This document shows positions 27,975 through 37,545 of a stretch of 64,000 nt of DNA, piece after piece (within the stretch, counting starts at the first letter, position 1; each line of letters opens with the position of its first letter). Source of the DNA: Algimonas porphyrae (lineage in GTDB: Bacteria; Pseudomonadota; Alphaproteobacteria; Caulobacterales; Maricaulaceae); assembly GCF_041429795.1 (NCBI RefSeq), contig NZ_CP163424.1:1676001-1740000 (forward strand), read 5' to 3'. The notes beneath the pieces were generated by a model. The model ran no database searches. It was not told where the DNA came from and saw only the letters and a list, made by a program, of their open reading frames with translations. The translations under genes were made by a program, and so were the position numbers.

Positions 27975-28009
27975 TGGCATCGTCCCGGCAATAACAGGGT
28001 GCGACAATT

Positions 28010-28921
28010 GTGGCGCGGAGACGATCTGACAATTCAGAAGGCCGGGCCGGATTGCTCCTCTTGATCCTGCTCAGTGCGCTACTGCTGATCACTCAGCGCG
28101 AAGCCGCCTTGGAACGCCGGACCACACCGCTTCTTACCAGTGATATTCAAGCTCCCGTTGCGGCGTGGCTCGGTTCGCCTTTTCGTCAGCTTGAAGGAGC
28201 GGTGGAAGACGCCGAAGAGGGTCGCCGCGCACTGGAAGAGAATAAGGCGCTTCGGGCCGAGCTGGCTTTCCTGCGGGCCGAGAATAACCGTCTGGTCGCG
28301 ATGCGGGATCGTCTGCAGCGTCTGGAAGACTTGCTCGGCGTCGAGCAGACCGCCGACATTCCCGAAACGCGCATTGCCGTCAGAGCTGTCTCCGACCCGT
28401 CCAGCCCCTTTGTGCGGTCGCTACTGATCGGGGCGGGCCAGGCCTCGGGCGTTCGCGAAGGGCAGGCCGTCCTCTCCGATGCTGGCATGATCGGTCATGT
28501 TGTCAGCGCCGGTCGACAGTCGGCACGCGTCTTGCGCATCGATGATCTCAATAGCCGCGTTGCCGTGATGAGCCGACGCAGCGGCGCACGGGCCATCCTT
28601 GCGGGCTCGAACACGGCGCGGCCCAGCCTCGCCTTCATCTCCGACGTGGATGGCTGGGCCGAGGGCGATCATGTCGTGACGTCCGGCGATGATGGGCAAC
28701 TGCCGCAGGGCCTGCCGATCGGGGTTGTCGATCCGGACGGTCTGGTCTCGCTGGACTTCAATGCCGACCCGGTCGACTGGGTGTTTGTGCTGCCATACAC
28801 GCCGCCAGTTGATCCGGCCGATGTGGATCTGGACATGAATGCGGAAGGCGAAAGCGTTGATGCCGACACGCCGATTATCGCCGAAGCCGCCGCCGTATCG
28901 ACGCCCGAGGAGGAGGGGTGA
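28010..28921 (+). CDS. mreC: Rod-shape determining protein MreC
   Basis: It links MreB to the periplasmic synthases. It has 303 residues from a GTG start. There is a short basic N-terminus, one membrane helix (GLLLLILLSALLLITQREAA), a coiled coil (about 60-105, EENKALRAELAFLRAENNRL) and the beta-rich periplasmic domain (SLLIGAGQASGVREGQAVLS, GMIGHVVSAGRQSARVLRID). An acidic tail of about 40 residues ends the protein. Its stop overlaps the mreD start. Confidence 0.94.
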   Translation: MARRRSDNSEGRAGLLLLILLSALLLITQREAALERRTTPLLTSDIQAPVAAWLGSPFRQLEGAVEDAEEGRRALEENKALRAELAFLRAENNRLVAMRDRLQRLEDLLGVEQTADIPETRIAVRAVSDPSSPFVRSLLIGAGQASGVREGQAVLSDAGMIGHVVSAGRQSARVLRIDDLNSRVAVMSRRSGARAILAGSNTARPSLAFISDVDGWAEGDHVVTSGDDGQLPQGLPIGVVDPDGLVSLDFNADPVDWVFVLPYTPPVDPADVDLDMNAEGESVDADTPIIAEAAAVSTPEEEG

Positions 28922-29433
28922 TGGCCGCGCTCGGTGCCTATCCGGTTCATCGCAATACGCATCTTATCCCGGCCATGCTGGTCTTTTTGCTGTCCGGTCT
29001 GCTGACCGTTCTGGAACTACGGCTATTCGGGCAAAGCTGGCCGCTGACCTGGTTGCCGCTGGCCGTCGTCGCGCTCTGGCCCCGTCAGGTCGCGATGCTT
29101 CCGACCGCGCTGCTGTTCATGCTGGGCGGGCTATGGGTAGACTGGACGACACTGGGCGCGCCTGGTCAGTGGTCGCTCGTTTTTCTGATCGCCTACCTGC
29201 TGGTCAGTCCGGGACGCAGTGAAGGCGATCGCGGCCTGACGGTCGGGATGTCCCGCTTTGCCGCGACGCTGGCGATCGGTCTGCCGGTTTTCATTCTGAC
29301 GGGACGGCTGGTTTACGGCATCTGGCCGGACTGGGCCGCGTTGGGTCGGGGCGTATGCGTCGCGACCGTGCTGGTTCCGCTGCTCATTCTGGGGCGTGAC
29401 GCGCTCGCGCGGCGCATGAGCCGGGACGACTGA
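28921..29433 (+). CDS. mreD: Rod-shape determining protein MreD
   Basis: It has 170 residues and is an integral membrane protein with about five helices (first ones: IPAMLVFLLSGLLTVLELRL and WPLTWLPLAVVALWPRQVAM). The ATG overlaps the mreC stop (TGATG), and a GTG one codon earlier is unlikely to be used. MreD belongs to the MreBCD complex. Sequence conservation of the family is low, so the call rests mainly on topology and on the exact operon position between mreC and mrdA. Confidence 0.88.
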   Translation: MAALGAYPVHRNTHLIPAMLVFLLSGLLTVLELRLFGQSWPLTWLPLAVVALWPRQVAMLPTALLFMLGGLWVDWTTLGAPGQWSLVFLIAYLLVSPGRSEGDRGLTVGMSRFAATLAIGLPVFILTGRLVYGIWPDWAALGRGVCVATVLVPLLILGRDALARRMSRDD

Positions 29434-29435
29434 TC

Positions 29436-31319
29436 ATGGCCAAGTCGCGCAAATCCAGACAGGCTGTGGAAGCCAAGTCCGATGCGCAGATGACGCGCCG
29501 GACGGCCATTCTGGCGCTGGGCGGCATTGGCGGGTTCGGGATTATCGGAGGCCGCCTCTATCAGCTTCAGATCGCCGAGAGCGAAAACTACCTCGCTTTG
29601 TCCGAAGAGAATCGCTTCAACTATCAGACGGTCCTGCCGAGCCGCGGTATCATCCGTGACCGTCACGGTGAACCGCTGGCGTCGAACACGCTCGATTACC
29701 GTATCGATCTGGTGTCGGAACAGATCGATGATCTCGATCTGACGCTCAAACAACTGGGTGACATCATCAACCTCTCCGAGGGCGAGATCAAACGGATCCG
29801 GCGCGACGTGAAGCGCAGGCCGGATTTCGTGCCCGTGACGGTCAAGGATCATGTCGACTGGGATCAGTTCGCCGCGCTCAACATGCGTGTCCATGCGCTG
29901 CCGGGCATCGTGCCCACGGCGGGTGAGGGGCGGACCTATCCGAGGGACGCGGTATTCTCACACATCACAGGCTATGTGGGTAAGGCGAATGATCGTGACA
30001 TTGAGCGGGACGACGATCCGCTGCTGCTGCAACCGGCTTTCCGGATCGGGAAGGTCGGGGTCGAACAGGCCATGGATGTGCCGCTGCGCGGGCAGGGCGG
30101 TCGCCTGAAAGTGGAGGTCAATGCGCGCGGGCGCGTGGTCCGTGAATGGCCTGACCCATCAGACGCGGCGACTCCGGGGCAGGATGTCTGGATGACGCTG
30201 GACGCGCCGCTGCAGCGTTTCACCGCCGAGCAGTTCGGTGACGATAGTGGCGGCATCGCGGTCGTCGACGTCATGACGGGGGAGCTGCGAACGCTCTTGT
30301 CCATGCCGACTTATGACGCCAACCTGTTCGTATCCGGACTGACGCAGGCCGACATGGACGCGCTGAACAATGATGAGCGTCGTCCGCAATATAACAAGGT
30401 CCTGTCGGGCGGCTATGCGCCCGCCTCGACCTACAAGATGGCAGTAATGCTGGCCGCGCTGGAAAGTGGGTTGGTCGATCCGGATCGGCGCATTTTCTGC
30501 GGCGGCAAGGTCAAACTCGGCAACAGGGATTTTCACTGCTGGCGCAGCAAGACTGGGCACGGCGCCATGAATATGCGCGACAGCCTGAAGCAGAGTTGTG
30601 ACACATATTATTACGAAATTTCGCAGGTGATCGGCATTCAGGCCATCGCTGACATGGCGCGTCGGCTTGGCCTCGGTCAGTCATACGGGCTAAACATTGG
30701 CGGCGAGCGGGACGGCATCGTCCCCGACCCGGGCTGGAAGCGCGATCGTCTCGGCTCTGGCTGGCGGATGGGCGATACGCTGAACGCATCGATCGGTCAG
30801 GGTTTCGTCCTGGCGACGCCGCTGCAGCTCGCTGTAATGACGGCCCGTCTGGCCAACGGATCGCAGGCCGTTTCGCCCAGCCTCTATGCGGGATTTGACC
30901 GCGACAGCTTTGCGTCGCTGAATATCGACCCGGATCATCTGCGCCTGGTTCAGGACAGTATGTGGAGCGTCTGCGAGGAGCCAGGCGGCACGGCATTCCG
31001 CCCGAACGGTCTGGGGATTGCCGGGCTCGACATGGCAGGCAAGACCGGGACGTCGCAGGTCCGCGGCATTTCCCGTGCGGAACGGGCGACGGGTGTTCTG
31101 CGAAATGACGAGCTGCCTTGGAAGTATCGCGATCATTCGCTGTTCGTCGGCTACGCGCCTTATGATCGCCCGCGCTTCGCTGTCGGCTGCGTGGTCGAGC
31201 ATGGTGGATCCGGTGCGGGGCGCGCCGCAACGATCGTGCGATCGGTTCTCGGAGAAGCGCTGCGCCGCGACGGGCTCGGGGCCCGAACGGATGCCGGTGC
31301 GGAGCGCACGGCCCTGTGA
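29436..31319 (+). CDS. mrdA: Penicillin-binding protein 2, elongation transpeptidase
   Basis: This is the cross-linking enzyme of the elongasome. It has 627 residues. After a short basic cytoplasmic tail there is a membrane anchor (AILALGGIGGFGIIGGRLYQ), then the pedestal domain (LPSRGIIRDRHGEPLASNTL) and the transpeptidase domain. The active-site Ser331 lies in APASTYK, the second motif is SCDTYYYE and the third is KTG at 536-538 (MAGKTGTSQVRG). It begins 2 bases after mreD and its stop overlaps rodA. Confidence 0.96.
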   Translation: MAKSRKSRQAVEAKSDAQMTRRTAILALGGIGGFGIIGGRLYQLQIAESENYLALSEENRFNYQTVLPSRGIIRDRHGEPLASNTLDYRIDLVSEQIDDLDLTLKQLGDIINLSEGEIKRIRRDVKRRPDFVPVTVKDHVDWDQFAALNMRVHALPGIVPTAGEGRTYPRDAVFSHITGYVGKANDRDIERDDDPLLLQPAFRIGKVGVEQAMDVPLRGQGGRLKVEVNARGRVVREWPDPSDAATPGQDVWMTLDAPLQRFTAEQFGDDSGGIAVVDVMTGELRTLLSMPTYDANLFVSGLTQADMDALNNDERRPQYNKVLSGGYAPASTYKMAVMLAALESGLVDPDRRIFCGGKVKLGNRDFHCWRSKTGHGAMNMRDSLKQSCDTYYYEISQVIGIQAIADMARRLGLGQSYGLNIGGERDGIVPDPGWKRDRLGSGWRMGDTLNASIGQGFVLATPLQLAVMTARLANGSQAVSPSLYAGFDRDSFASLNIDPDHLRLVQDSMWSVCEEPGGTAFRPNGLGIAGLDMAGKTGTSQVRGISRAERATGVLRNDELPWKYRDHSLFVGYAPYDRPRFAVGCVVEHGGSGAGRAATIVRSVLGEALRRDGLGARTDAGAERTAL

Positions 31320-32446
31320 CCGTCCATTTTGAGGATCGCCCGGATGTCGGCGGAAAGCTTTTCCGTCTGGACTGGTTGCTACCCGTTCTGATCGGGGTGC
31401 TGGGACTGATTGGCGTTCTCGCCATTCTATCCGCAACAAACGGCATCTGGGAGCGCGGTGCGATACAGCATGCGGTGCGTTTCGGCGCGGCTTTCATCGG
31501 CATGATCATCGTCGCCATGATCGATATCCGCTTCTGGTATGCGGTCGCCTATCCGGCCTTTCTGGCGGCGCTGGTTCTGTTGCTCGGCGTCGAGTTTTTC
31601 GGCATCAATGTGAACGGGTCCGTGCGTTGGCTGGATCTGGGTTTCATGCGGGTGCAGCCGTCCGAGCTGATCAAACCCGCCGTCGTGCTGGCGCTGGCCC
31701 GTTATTATCACGACCTGCCGAGCTGGCGCGTATCCGACCCCTTCGGACTGATCGGTGCCATGCTGATCATCGGCATTCCCATGGCGCTGGTCTTGCGCCA
31801 GCCCGATCTGGGGACGTCGCTGCTGATCGGGGCGACGGGGATTGCCTTGATCTTCCTCGCCGGGGTCAGTTGGCGGATCATTACGCTGGGATCGATCCTG
31901 GCCCTCGTCAGCCTGCCGTTCATCTGGCAATTCGGGCTGCGTGACTATCAGCGCTCGCGGGTGCTGACATTTCTCGATCCGGCCCGCGATCCCGCTGGCG
32001 CGTCCTATCATATCACCCAGTCCAAGATCGCGCTGGGATCCGGCGGTCTGTCCGGCAAGGGCTATCTGCAAGGCACTCAGAGACAGGGCGGTTATGTCCC
32101 CGAAAACAGGACGGACTTCATCTCGACCGTCATTGGCGAGGAGTTCGGCTTCATCGGCTCAATCGGATTGCTGGCCGTCTATATTGCGGTGATCGCCGCC
32201 TGCCTGCGACTATCCCTGCAATGCAAGGCCGTCTTTTCGCGTATGCTGATCCTCGGCCTGTCCATCACTTTCACGCTCTACATCTTCATCAATCTGGGCA
32301 TGGTGATGGGGCTTTTGCCTGTGGTCGGCGTGCCGTTGCCGCTTGTATCCTATGGCGGGACGGTGGTGCTGGTCGTCATGGGCAGTTTCGGCCTGATGCT
32401 CTCAGCGCACCTGCATACGTCCAGTCTCCTCCCCCGCAGCGACTGA
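31316..32446 (+). CDS. rodA: SEDS peptidoglycan glycosyltransferase RodA
   Basis: It polymerises glycan strands together with PBP2. It has 376 residues and about ten membrane helices. SEDS landmarks are NGSVRWLDLGFMRVQPSELI (about 102-121), LRQPDLGTSLLIGATGIALI, the periplasmic loop ALGSGGLSGKGYLQGTQRQG and YVPENRTDFISTVIGEEFGF, and the end motif PVVGVPLPLVSYGGTVVLV. The start overlaps mrdA by 4 bases. Its 3' end overlaps the convergent REC-HPt gene by 45 bases. Confidence 0.96.
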   Translation: MTVHFEDRPDVGGKLFRLDWLLPVLIGVLGLIGVLAILSATNGIWERGAIQHAVRFGAAFIGMIIVAMIDIRFWYAVAYPAFLAALVLLLGVEFFGINVNGSVRWLDLGFMRVQPSELIKPAVVLALARYYHDLPSWRVSDPFGLIGAMLIIGIPMALVLRQPDLGTSLLIGATGIALIFLAGVSWRIITLGSILALVSLPFIWQFGLRDYQRSRVLTFLDPARDPAGASYHITQSKIALGSGGLSGKGYLQGTQRQGGYVPENRTDFISTVIGEEFGFIGSIGLLAVYIAVIAACLRLSLQCKAVFSRMLILGLSITFTLYIFINLGMVMGLLPVVGVPLPLVSYGGTVVLVVMGSFGLMLSAHLHTSSLLPRSD

Positions 32447-33217
32447 CGAAGACGGCGTGTCGAGCAAGGCTGCCTCCAGCCGCGGCAGGCTTTCCCGCAC
32501 GGCCTGCAGCAAGGCGGCCATCCCGTCCATGATCTGATCACGCGGCGCATCGCGCAAGGCGTCAGCAAGCCGGGGGGCACGGTCTAGACCGACCATCAGC
32601 GAAGCGCTGCGAAGCCCATGCAGAGCCGCCAGCATCCGGGTCCGGTCATCGCCGCGGCCTGACAGCGTTCCGGGCAGCGATCTGGAAATCTCGCGCAGCG
32701 ATTCAGACAGGCCGGCCCGGTAGTGGCGCCATATCCGCTCCCGCGTAATATCGTCGGCCTGACCAGGGCCGTTAGTAATGACCGCGTCGTCCAGCAGGGG
32801 ACGAACGCCCTGATCCGTCGTGTGGTTCGGGAAACAGTTCATCAACGGATAGCCGCCATCATGGATAAGGCGCATCGCATCGTCGAGATCGCCGGGTCGG
32901 AGCGGCTTCGCGATCAGACCCTGCAATCCGGCATCGCGGTAGGCCTGTATGTCTTCGGCCTGATTATAGGCCGTCAGAGCGATCAATGCGGGCGTCATGG
33001 CGGGCATGTCCGAGCGACTGAGGATGCGGGCCATGTCCAGCCCATCCAGGCCTGGCATGACGATGTCGAGCAAGGCGGCATCGAAATATTCGTCGTGGAC
33101 AAGCTGCAGGGCGTGGCTGCCATTCGTCGCCACTGACACATGGTGGCCGTCCCGTGACAGAATGGACCGTGCAACCAGACCGTTGGCAAGGCTGTTATCA
33201 ACAATCAAGACGCGCAT
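32402..33217 (-). CDS. Response regulator receiver fused to an HPt-like domain
   Basis: It has 271 residues from the ATG at 33217; a TTG five codons upstream is possible and neither has a clear ribosome site. The REC domain (1-118) has the phospho-acceptor Asp51 in ALLDIVMPGLDG, the Thr in LIALTAYN and Lys104 in LIAKPL. After a linker, residues 190-215 (LAALHGLRSASLMVGLDRAP) match the HPt pattern HxLRxxSxxxG with His200. No kinase or DNA-binding domain is present, so it likely passes phosphate in a relay. No cognate kinase is nearby. Confidence 0.82.
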   Translation of the reverse strand: MRVLIVDNSLANGLVARSILSRDGHHVSVATNGSHALQLVHDEYFDAALLDIVMPGLDGLDMARILSRSDMPAMTPALIALTAYNQAEDIQAYRDAGLQGLIAKPLRPGDLDDAMRLIHDGGYPLMNCFPNHTTDQGVRPLLDDAVITNGPGQADDITRERIWRHYRAGLSESLREISRSLPGTLSGRGDDRTRMLAALHGLRSASLMVGLDRAPRLADALRDAPRDQIMDGMAALLQAVRESLPRLEAALLDTPSSSVAAGEETGRMQVR

Positions 33218-33344
33218 AGAGATTTTTTGCAATCAAAATTGCTAAGGTTTGATGAACATGATCCTGCCGTCGCTCCGCGGTCTGTCCTTGACGACAGGAT
33301 TGTGATCGCTAACCAGAATTTCAAAACTTTGGGGAACAGAAATC

Positions 33345-34712
33345 ATGCCATCAGCACCGGGGACGGCTCAGTGGTCGTCACGCTTCGCATTTGTTATGGC
33401 CGCAGTCGGCTCTTCTGTCGGTCTCGGCAATCTCTGGCGGTTTTCAAGCGAGGCAGGTTCGAATGGGGGCGGCGCCTTCATTCTGATCTATCTTCTGGCA
33501 GTCGTACTGGTCTGTATTCCCGTTCTGATGAGCGAGTATCTCGTCGGTCGCGCAGGGCTTTCGGCCAATGCCGTCGACAGTGTCGGGGAACTGGCGATAA
33601 AGTCCAAGCGCACGCGCAACTGGGGCGTTCTCGGCTGGATCGGTATGGTCGCGGGCTTCCTGATTGTGACGTTCTATTGCGTCGTTGCGGCCTGGGTGAT
33701 CCGTTACATCTTCAAATTCCTGGGTAATGACTTTGCCGGGAAGACTTCGGACGAGGTGGCGGATGTCTTCGTCAACTTCATTTCGACGCCGATGCAGGTT
33801 CTGCCCTGGTTTCTGATCTTTGCCCTGATCACCACATGGCTGGTCTCGCGCGGCGTCAATCGCGGGATTGAATTTGCCGCCAAGGTCCTGATGCCGCTCT
33901 TTTTCGTCCTGCTCGCCGGGCTCGCCCTGTTTGCGCTGGTCTCCAACATTGGGAATGGCGGCACGGCAGAGGCGATGGCCTTCCTCTATTCGCCCGACTT
34001 TTCGAAAATCACTCCCCAAGTCGCCAATGCGGCTCTTGGGCAGGCATTTTTCTCCGTCGGCGTCGGCTCGGCCATCATGATTACCTATGGCTCCTACTTA
34101 CCGCAGGATATCTCCATTCCCAAAGCGTCTGTTCTTGTCGGGTTGGTCGATACAGGTGTCGCATTGATCGCGGGACTGGCGATCTTCCCGATCGTCTTCG
34201 CCTTCGGCCTGGAAGCGTCAGCCGGTGCGGGTCTGTTCTTTATCACCCTGCCCAATGCTTTCGTGTCCATGGGGTCTCTCGGCACCATCATCGGGGCGGC
34301 GTTTTTCTTCCTCGCCTTCTTTGCCGCCATCACATCGTCGGTCAGCCTGCTGGAGCCCTCTGTCGCTTTCGTGTCGGAGCGGTTCAAACTGACCAAGGCG
34401 AAAGCTGCCTGGATCATGGGCGCCATCATGATCCTGATTGGACTGATCAGCGTCTACGGCGTGCGTCCGGGCGGCGATACGTTCGCACTCGATGCAATCG
34501 ACGGTTTTACGGGTCAGGTCATGCTGCCCCTTGCCGGTCTATTGATCGTGCTGTTTGTCGGATGGCGGCTCGACAAGGCGATCATTGCCGAAGAATTCCA
34601 GGGCAGTGAATTGCTCGGCAAATTGTTGCTCCTGCTGACGCGTTTCGTCGCACCGATCTTCGTTTTCATCGTTTTACTGTCGTCGATTTACACAGGTTAT
34701 TTCGCAGGCTGA
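33345..34712 (+). CDS. Sodium-dependent transporter, NSS/SNF family
   Basis: It has 455 residues and about twelve membrane helices. Helix 1 has the sodium and substrate motif FVMAAVGSSVGLGNLWRFSS. The next segment, GGGAFILIYLLAVVLVCIPV, is also diagnostic, followed by LMSEYLVGRAG. Later it has FFSVGVGSAIMITYGSYLPQ, which fits helix 6. Members symport amino acids or related solutes with sodium; the substrate is not readable. It is a single gene flanked by a divergent REC-HPt gene and a downstream lipoprotein gene. Sodium coupling suits a marine origin, which is inference. Confidence 0.93.
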   Translation: MPSAPGTAQWSSRFAFVMAAVGSSVGLGNLWRFSSEAGSNGGGAFILIYLLAVVLVCIPVLMSEYLVGRAGLSANAVDSVGELAIKSKRTRNWGVLGWIGMVAGFLIVTFYCVVAAWVIRYIFKFLGNDFAGKTSDEVADVFVNFISTPMQVLPWFLIFALITTWLVSRGVNRGIEFAAKVLMPLFFVLLAGLALFALVSNIGNGGTAEAMAFLYSPDFSKITPQVANAALGQAFFSVGVGSAIMITYGSYLPQDISIPKASVLVGLVDTGVALIAGLAIFPIVFAFGLEASAGAGLFFITLPNAFVSMGSLGTIIGAAFFFLAFFAAITSSVSLLEPSVAFVSERFKLTKAKAAWIMGAIMILIGLISVYGVRPGGDTFALDAIDGFTGQVMLPLAGLLIVLFVGWRLDKAIIAEEFQGSELLGKLLLLLTRFVAPIFVFIVLLSSIYTGYFAG

Positions 34713-34828
34713 AACTGACTGTATTGTAACCTGACGCATTCAGACAAAGTTCAGCCAATATGCTTTACTCATCAAAGCTGATGATCTGGAATAAGAATTG
34801 CTTGGCACAGATGAACGGGGAAAAGTCT

Positions 34829-35452
34829 ATGAAACGTGGGTGGTTGATGATCGGCCTGGGTGCAGCACTCTGCACCGGATGTGCGACCGTCGATCTGCAA
34901 TCCATGGCTGGGATGGAGCGCTCAACCGCTGCTGTGTCTGAGACCGATACGAATGTCGTCGAGCGGGCCGTCGCCAAGTTGCGCGCCGTCTTCGCGTCGC
35001 GTGGATTTGGCGAGAAATCGTCGCAGAAAAAGATGCAGGCTGCGGCTGATGTGCTGATGAACGGGCTCAACGCCTCGCTGTCAGCCGATCCTCAATATGA
35101 CGACCTGCCACGCCTGATTGCGGAAGTCCGTGAGGATATGCGCTTGGCAACCCGGCATGTTGAACAGACCACACGCGCTGCGGAGATCTATCTCGAAGTG
35201 GCACCGGAGGATCGTCTTCTCGACAAGGAACTGGACAGCCTGCAGGCAGCGCTTCTGGCATCCGAACGGGCGTCTCGTGGATTTTCCGCAGCGCTTGAGA
35301 ATTATGAGACGGGATCGAGCCAGACCAATCCGGATCTGATCGCGTTTCGAACATCCGTCGATGCGCTGCGCGAATCCACGGATGCCTTTGGGGCGCGGGT
35401 GCGGGCCACCCGCTCGCAACGTCTGGGTCTCGACCCCGCCGCTGTCGGCTAG
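34829..35452 (+). CDS. Hypothetical helical lipoprotein
   Basis: It has 207 residues from the ATG at 34829, with GGGGAAAAG about seven bases before. The lipoprotein signal is MKRGWLMIGLGAALCTGC, with the Cys at position 18. The rest is charged and almost entirely helical in appearance (VVERAVAKLRAVFASRGFGE, LLDKELDSLQAALLASERAS). I do not recognise the family. It lies about 100 bases upstream of the Mla-like operon on the same strand, so a role at the outer membrane with that system is possible but unproven. Confidence 0.75.
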   Translation: MKRGWLMIGLGAALCTGCATVDLQSMAGMERSTAAVSETDTNVVERAVAKLRAVFASRGFGEKSSQKKMQAAADVLMNGLNASLSADPQYDDLPRLIAEVREDMRLATRHVEQTTRAAEIYLEVAPEDRLLDKELDSLQAALLASERASRGFSAALENYETGSSQTNPDLIAFRTSVDALRESTDAFGARVRATRSQRLGLDPAAVG

Positions 35453-35558
35453 GACCGACGCGCCGTCCGTGCGCTTTCCATCGATTTATTGATCTTCACG
35501 TCAGGCTGAGCGGGTCTACGCTCTTGACCGCGACAGGGGTGTGCCGCAGGTCACCCCC

Positions 35559-36695
35559 ATGTTGAGCGTTCCGGCCCGATATTCTCTTTCGCAGAACGGC
35601 GACAGGCTTCTGGTCGTGGCCGAAGGCCGCTGGACTGTGGAAACTGCCTCGTCGGTGAACGATGCGCTGGCCGCCGATTTTCAGAAGTCCACCTATGTAA
35701 CCGTCGATTATGACCTATCTGCCGTTGAGGAACTCGACACGGCAGGGGCTTACATTCTCACGCGCGCGCTGCGGATGGAGATCATGTGCGATATGCGCGA
35801 CTGGCAGCTGCACGGGGCGACGCCGGGGCAGACCGTCCTGATGAAAGTGGCCGCGGATTCGCAGCCCTGCACGCCACCACCGCAAACACGTCAGTTCCGC
35901 GATACGCTGATCCGGGTCGGGCAGGCGACGAGTTGCTTCTGGGACGAACTTTACGCCACCATCTCCTTTCTCGGCGAGTTTTTCGCGGTCTTTGCGCGCG
36001 TTCTGATGCAGCCGCGCCGGCTGCGGATCAAATCCACGGTCGCGCTCATGGAAGAGGTGGGGCTGGACGCGGCCCCGATCGTTGCCGTTCTGTCCTTCGC
36101 GATCGGTGCCGTCATTGCCTATATGGGCGCGAACCTGCTCGGTGCGCTCGGGTTCTCTGTTTTCATGGTCGATCTCGTCGGCTTCGCCATGTTGCGCGAA
36201 CTGGCGGTCGTCATAACGGCCATTTTGATCGCCGGACGGTCTGCATCGGCGTTTACGGCGCAGATCGGTGCCATGAAGATGCGCCAGGAGATCGACGCCA
36301 TGACCGTGATGGGGCTGGATACGCTCGAAACGCTGGTCGTGCCGCGTGCGATAGCCTGCCTGCTGACGATTCCCATTCTGACGTTCCTGGCGATGATGAG
36401 CGGTATTCTGGGTGGTCTCGTCGTGGCTTGGGTGACGCCGACACAGATTTCCCCGCTGCTGTTTCTCAGCCGTCTGCAGGAAATGGTCGGCCTGCAGCAC
36501 TTCTGGGTCGGGATGGTCAAAGCGCCCTTCTTCGCCATCGTGATCGCCATTATCGGCTGTCGTCAGGGCCTGGCAGTCAAAGGGTCTGTCGAAAGTCTCG
36601 GTTCGCGCGTGACCACCTCAGTGGTTCAGGCGATTTTCGCCGTCATTCTGATCGACGCTCTGTTCGCGATCCTCTTTTTCCAGATCGGCGTGTGA
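35559..36695 (+). CDS. mlaE: Lipid ABC transporter permease, MlaE family with STAS-like N-terminus
   Basis: It has 378 residues from the ATG at 35559 (CAGGT at a suitable distance); a GTG at 35541 is possible. Residues 1-95 resemble a STAS/MlaB-like domain (GRWTVETASSVNDALAADFQ, AVEELDTAGAYILTRAL), fused to the MlaE permease with GFAMLRELAVVITAILIAGR, SASAFTAQIGAMKMRQEIDA and MGLDTLETLVVPR. MlaE is the inner-membrane core of a phospholipid transport complex. It is followed by mlaF (1 base gap) and mlaD. Confidence 0.92.
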   Translation: MLSVPARYSLSQNGDRLLVVAEGRWTVETASSVNDALAADFQKSTYVTVDYDLSAVEELDTAGAYILTRALRMEIMCDMRDWQLHGATPGQTVLMKVAADSQPCTPPPQTRQFRDTLIRVGQATSCFWDELYATISFLGEFFAVFARVLMQPRRLRIKSTVALMEEVGLDAAPIVAVLSFAIGAVIAYMGANLLGALGFSVFMVDLVGFAMLRELAVVITAILIAGRSASAFTAQIGAMKMRQEIDAMTVMGLDTLETLVVPRAIACLLTIPILTFLAMMSGILGGLVVAWVTPTQISPLLFLSRLQEMVGLQHFWVGMVKAPFFAIVIAIIGCRQGLAVKGSVESLGSRVTTSVVQAIFAVILIDALFAILFFQIGV

Positions 36696-36696
36696 C

Positions 36697-37542
36697 ATGG
36701 CCGATCCGCGCACCCGCGAAGATGTTCCCCTGATCGAGGCGCGAGGCATACTCACGCAGTTCGGGCCGAACGTCATTCACGAAAATCTGGACTTCGAAGT
36801 CCGTCGCGGCGAGATCGTCGGCCTTGTCGGCGGGTCGGGCAGCGGCAAGTCGGTTTTGATGAATACGCTGCTGGGCCTGAAGCAGCCGGAAGGCGGTACG
36901 ATCCGGTATTTCGGGAAGAGCCGGTCGGACCTTTCCGCAGATGAGGAAATGCGGCTGAAGAATGAAATCGGCGTTCTGTTTCAGGGCGGTGCGCTTTTTT
37001 CTTCATTGACTGTACGCGAAAACATCATGGTGCCGCTGATCGAACATCTCGACATGCCCAAGGAGCTGATGCGCGAACTGGCCGACATGAAAATCCATAT
37101 GGTCGGTCTGCCGACGGAATTGGCTGTGCTGCACCCCTCAGATCTCTCAGGCGGCATGAAGAAGCGGGCCGGGCTGGCCCGTTCGCTCGCCCTCGATCCG
37201 CAAATTCTGTTTCTGGACGAGCCTACGGCCGGGCTGGACCCGATCGGCGCGCATGCGTTTGATACGCTGATCCTGTCCTTGCGCGATGCGCTCGACCTGA
37301 CCGTTCTGATGATCACGCATGATCTGGACAGTCTTTACGCGATTTGCGACCGTGTTGCCGTGCTGGTCGACAAGCGGATCGGAGTCTATGACGACCTGGG
37401 GGTTGTTGCCCAATTCGATCATCCCTGGGTTCAGGAATATTTCAGTGGCCCGCGATCACGCGCCGCGATGGCAACGCCGGCAAAGAAGAAAAGAGCCAAA
37501 GCCGTGGACGCGTTGGTCCAGGGTCAGGCGACAAGGCGATAG
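36697..37542 (+). CDS. mlaF: Lipid ABC transporter ATPase, MlaF family
   Basis: It has 281 residues. Walker A is GGSGSGKSV (about 45-53), the Q-loop is GVLFQGGALFSSLTVRENI, the signature is LSGGMKKRAGLARSLALDPQ and Walker B is ILFLDEPTAGLDPIGAHAFD, with the switch His in MITHDLDSLYAI. A Lys-rich tail (KKKRAKAVDAL) ends the protein. It powers the MlaE permease. It sits in a tight operon between mlaE and mlaD. Confidence 0.95.
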   Translation: MADPRTREDVPLIEARGILTQFGPNVIHENLDFEVRRGEIVGLVGGSGSGKSVLMNTLLGLKQPEGGTIRYFGKSRSDLSADEEMRLKNEIGVLFQGGALFSSLTVRENIMVPLIEHLDMPKELMRELADMKIHMVGLPTELAVLHPSDLSGGMKKRAGLARSLALDPQILFLDEPTAGLDPIGAHAFDTLILSLRDALDLTVLMITHDLDSLYAICDRVAVLVDKRIGVYDDLGVVAQFDHPWVQEYFSGPRSRAAMATPAKKKRAKAVDALVQGQATRR

Positions 37543-37545
37543 GGC

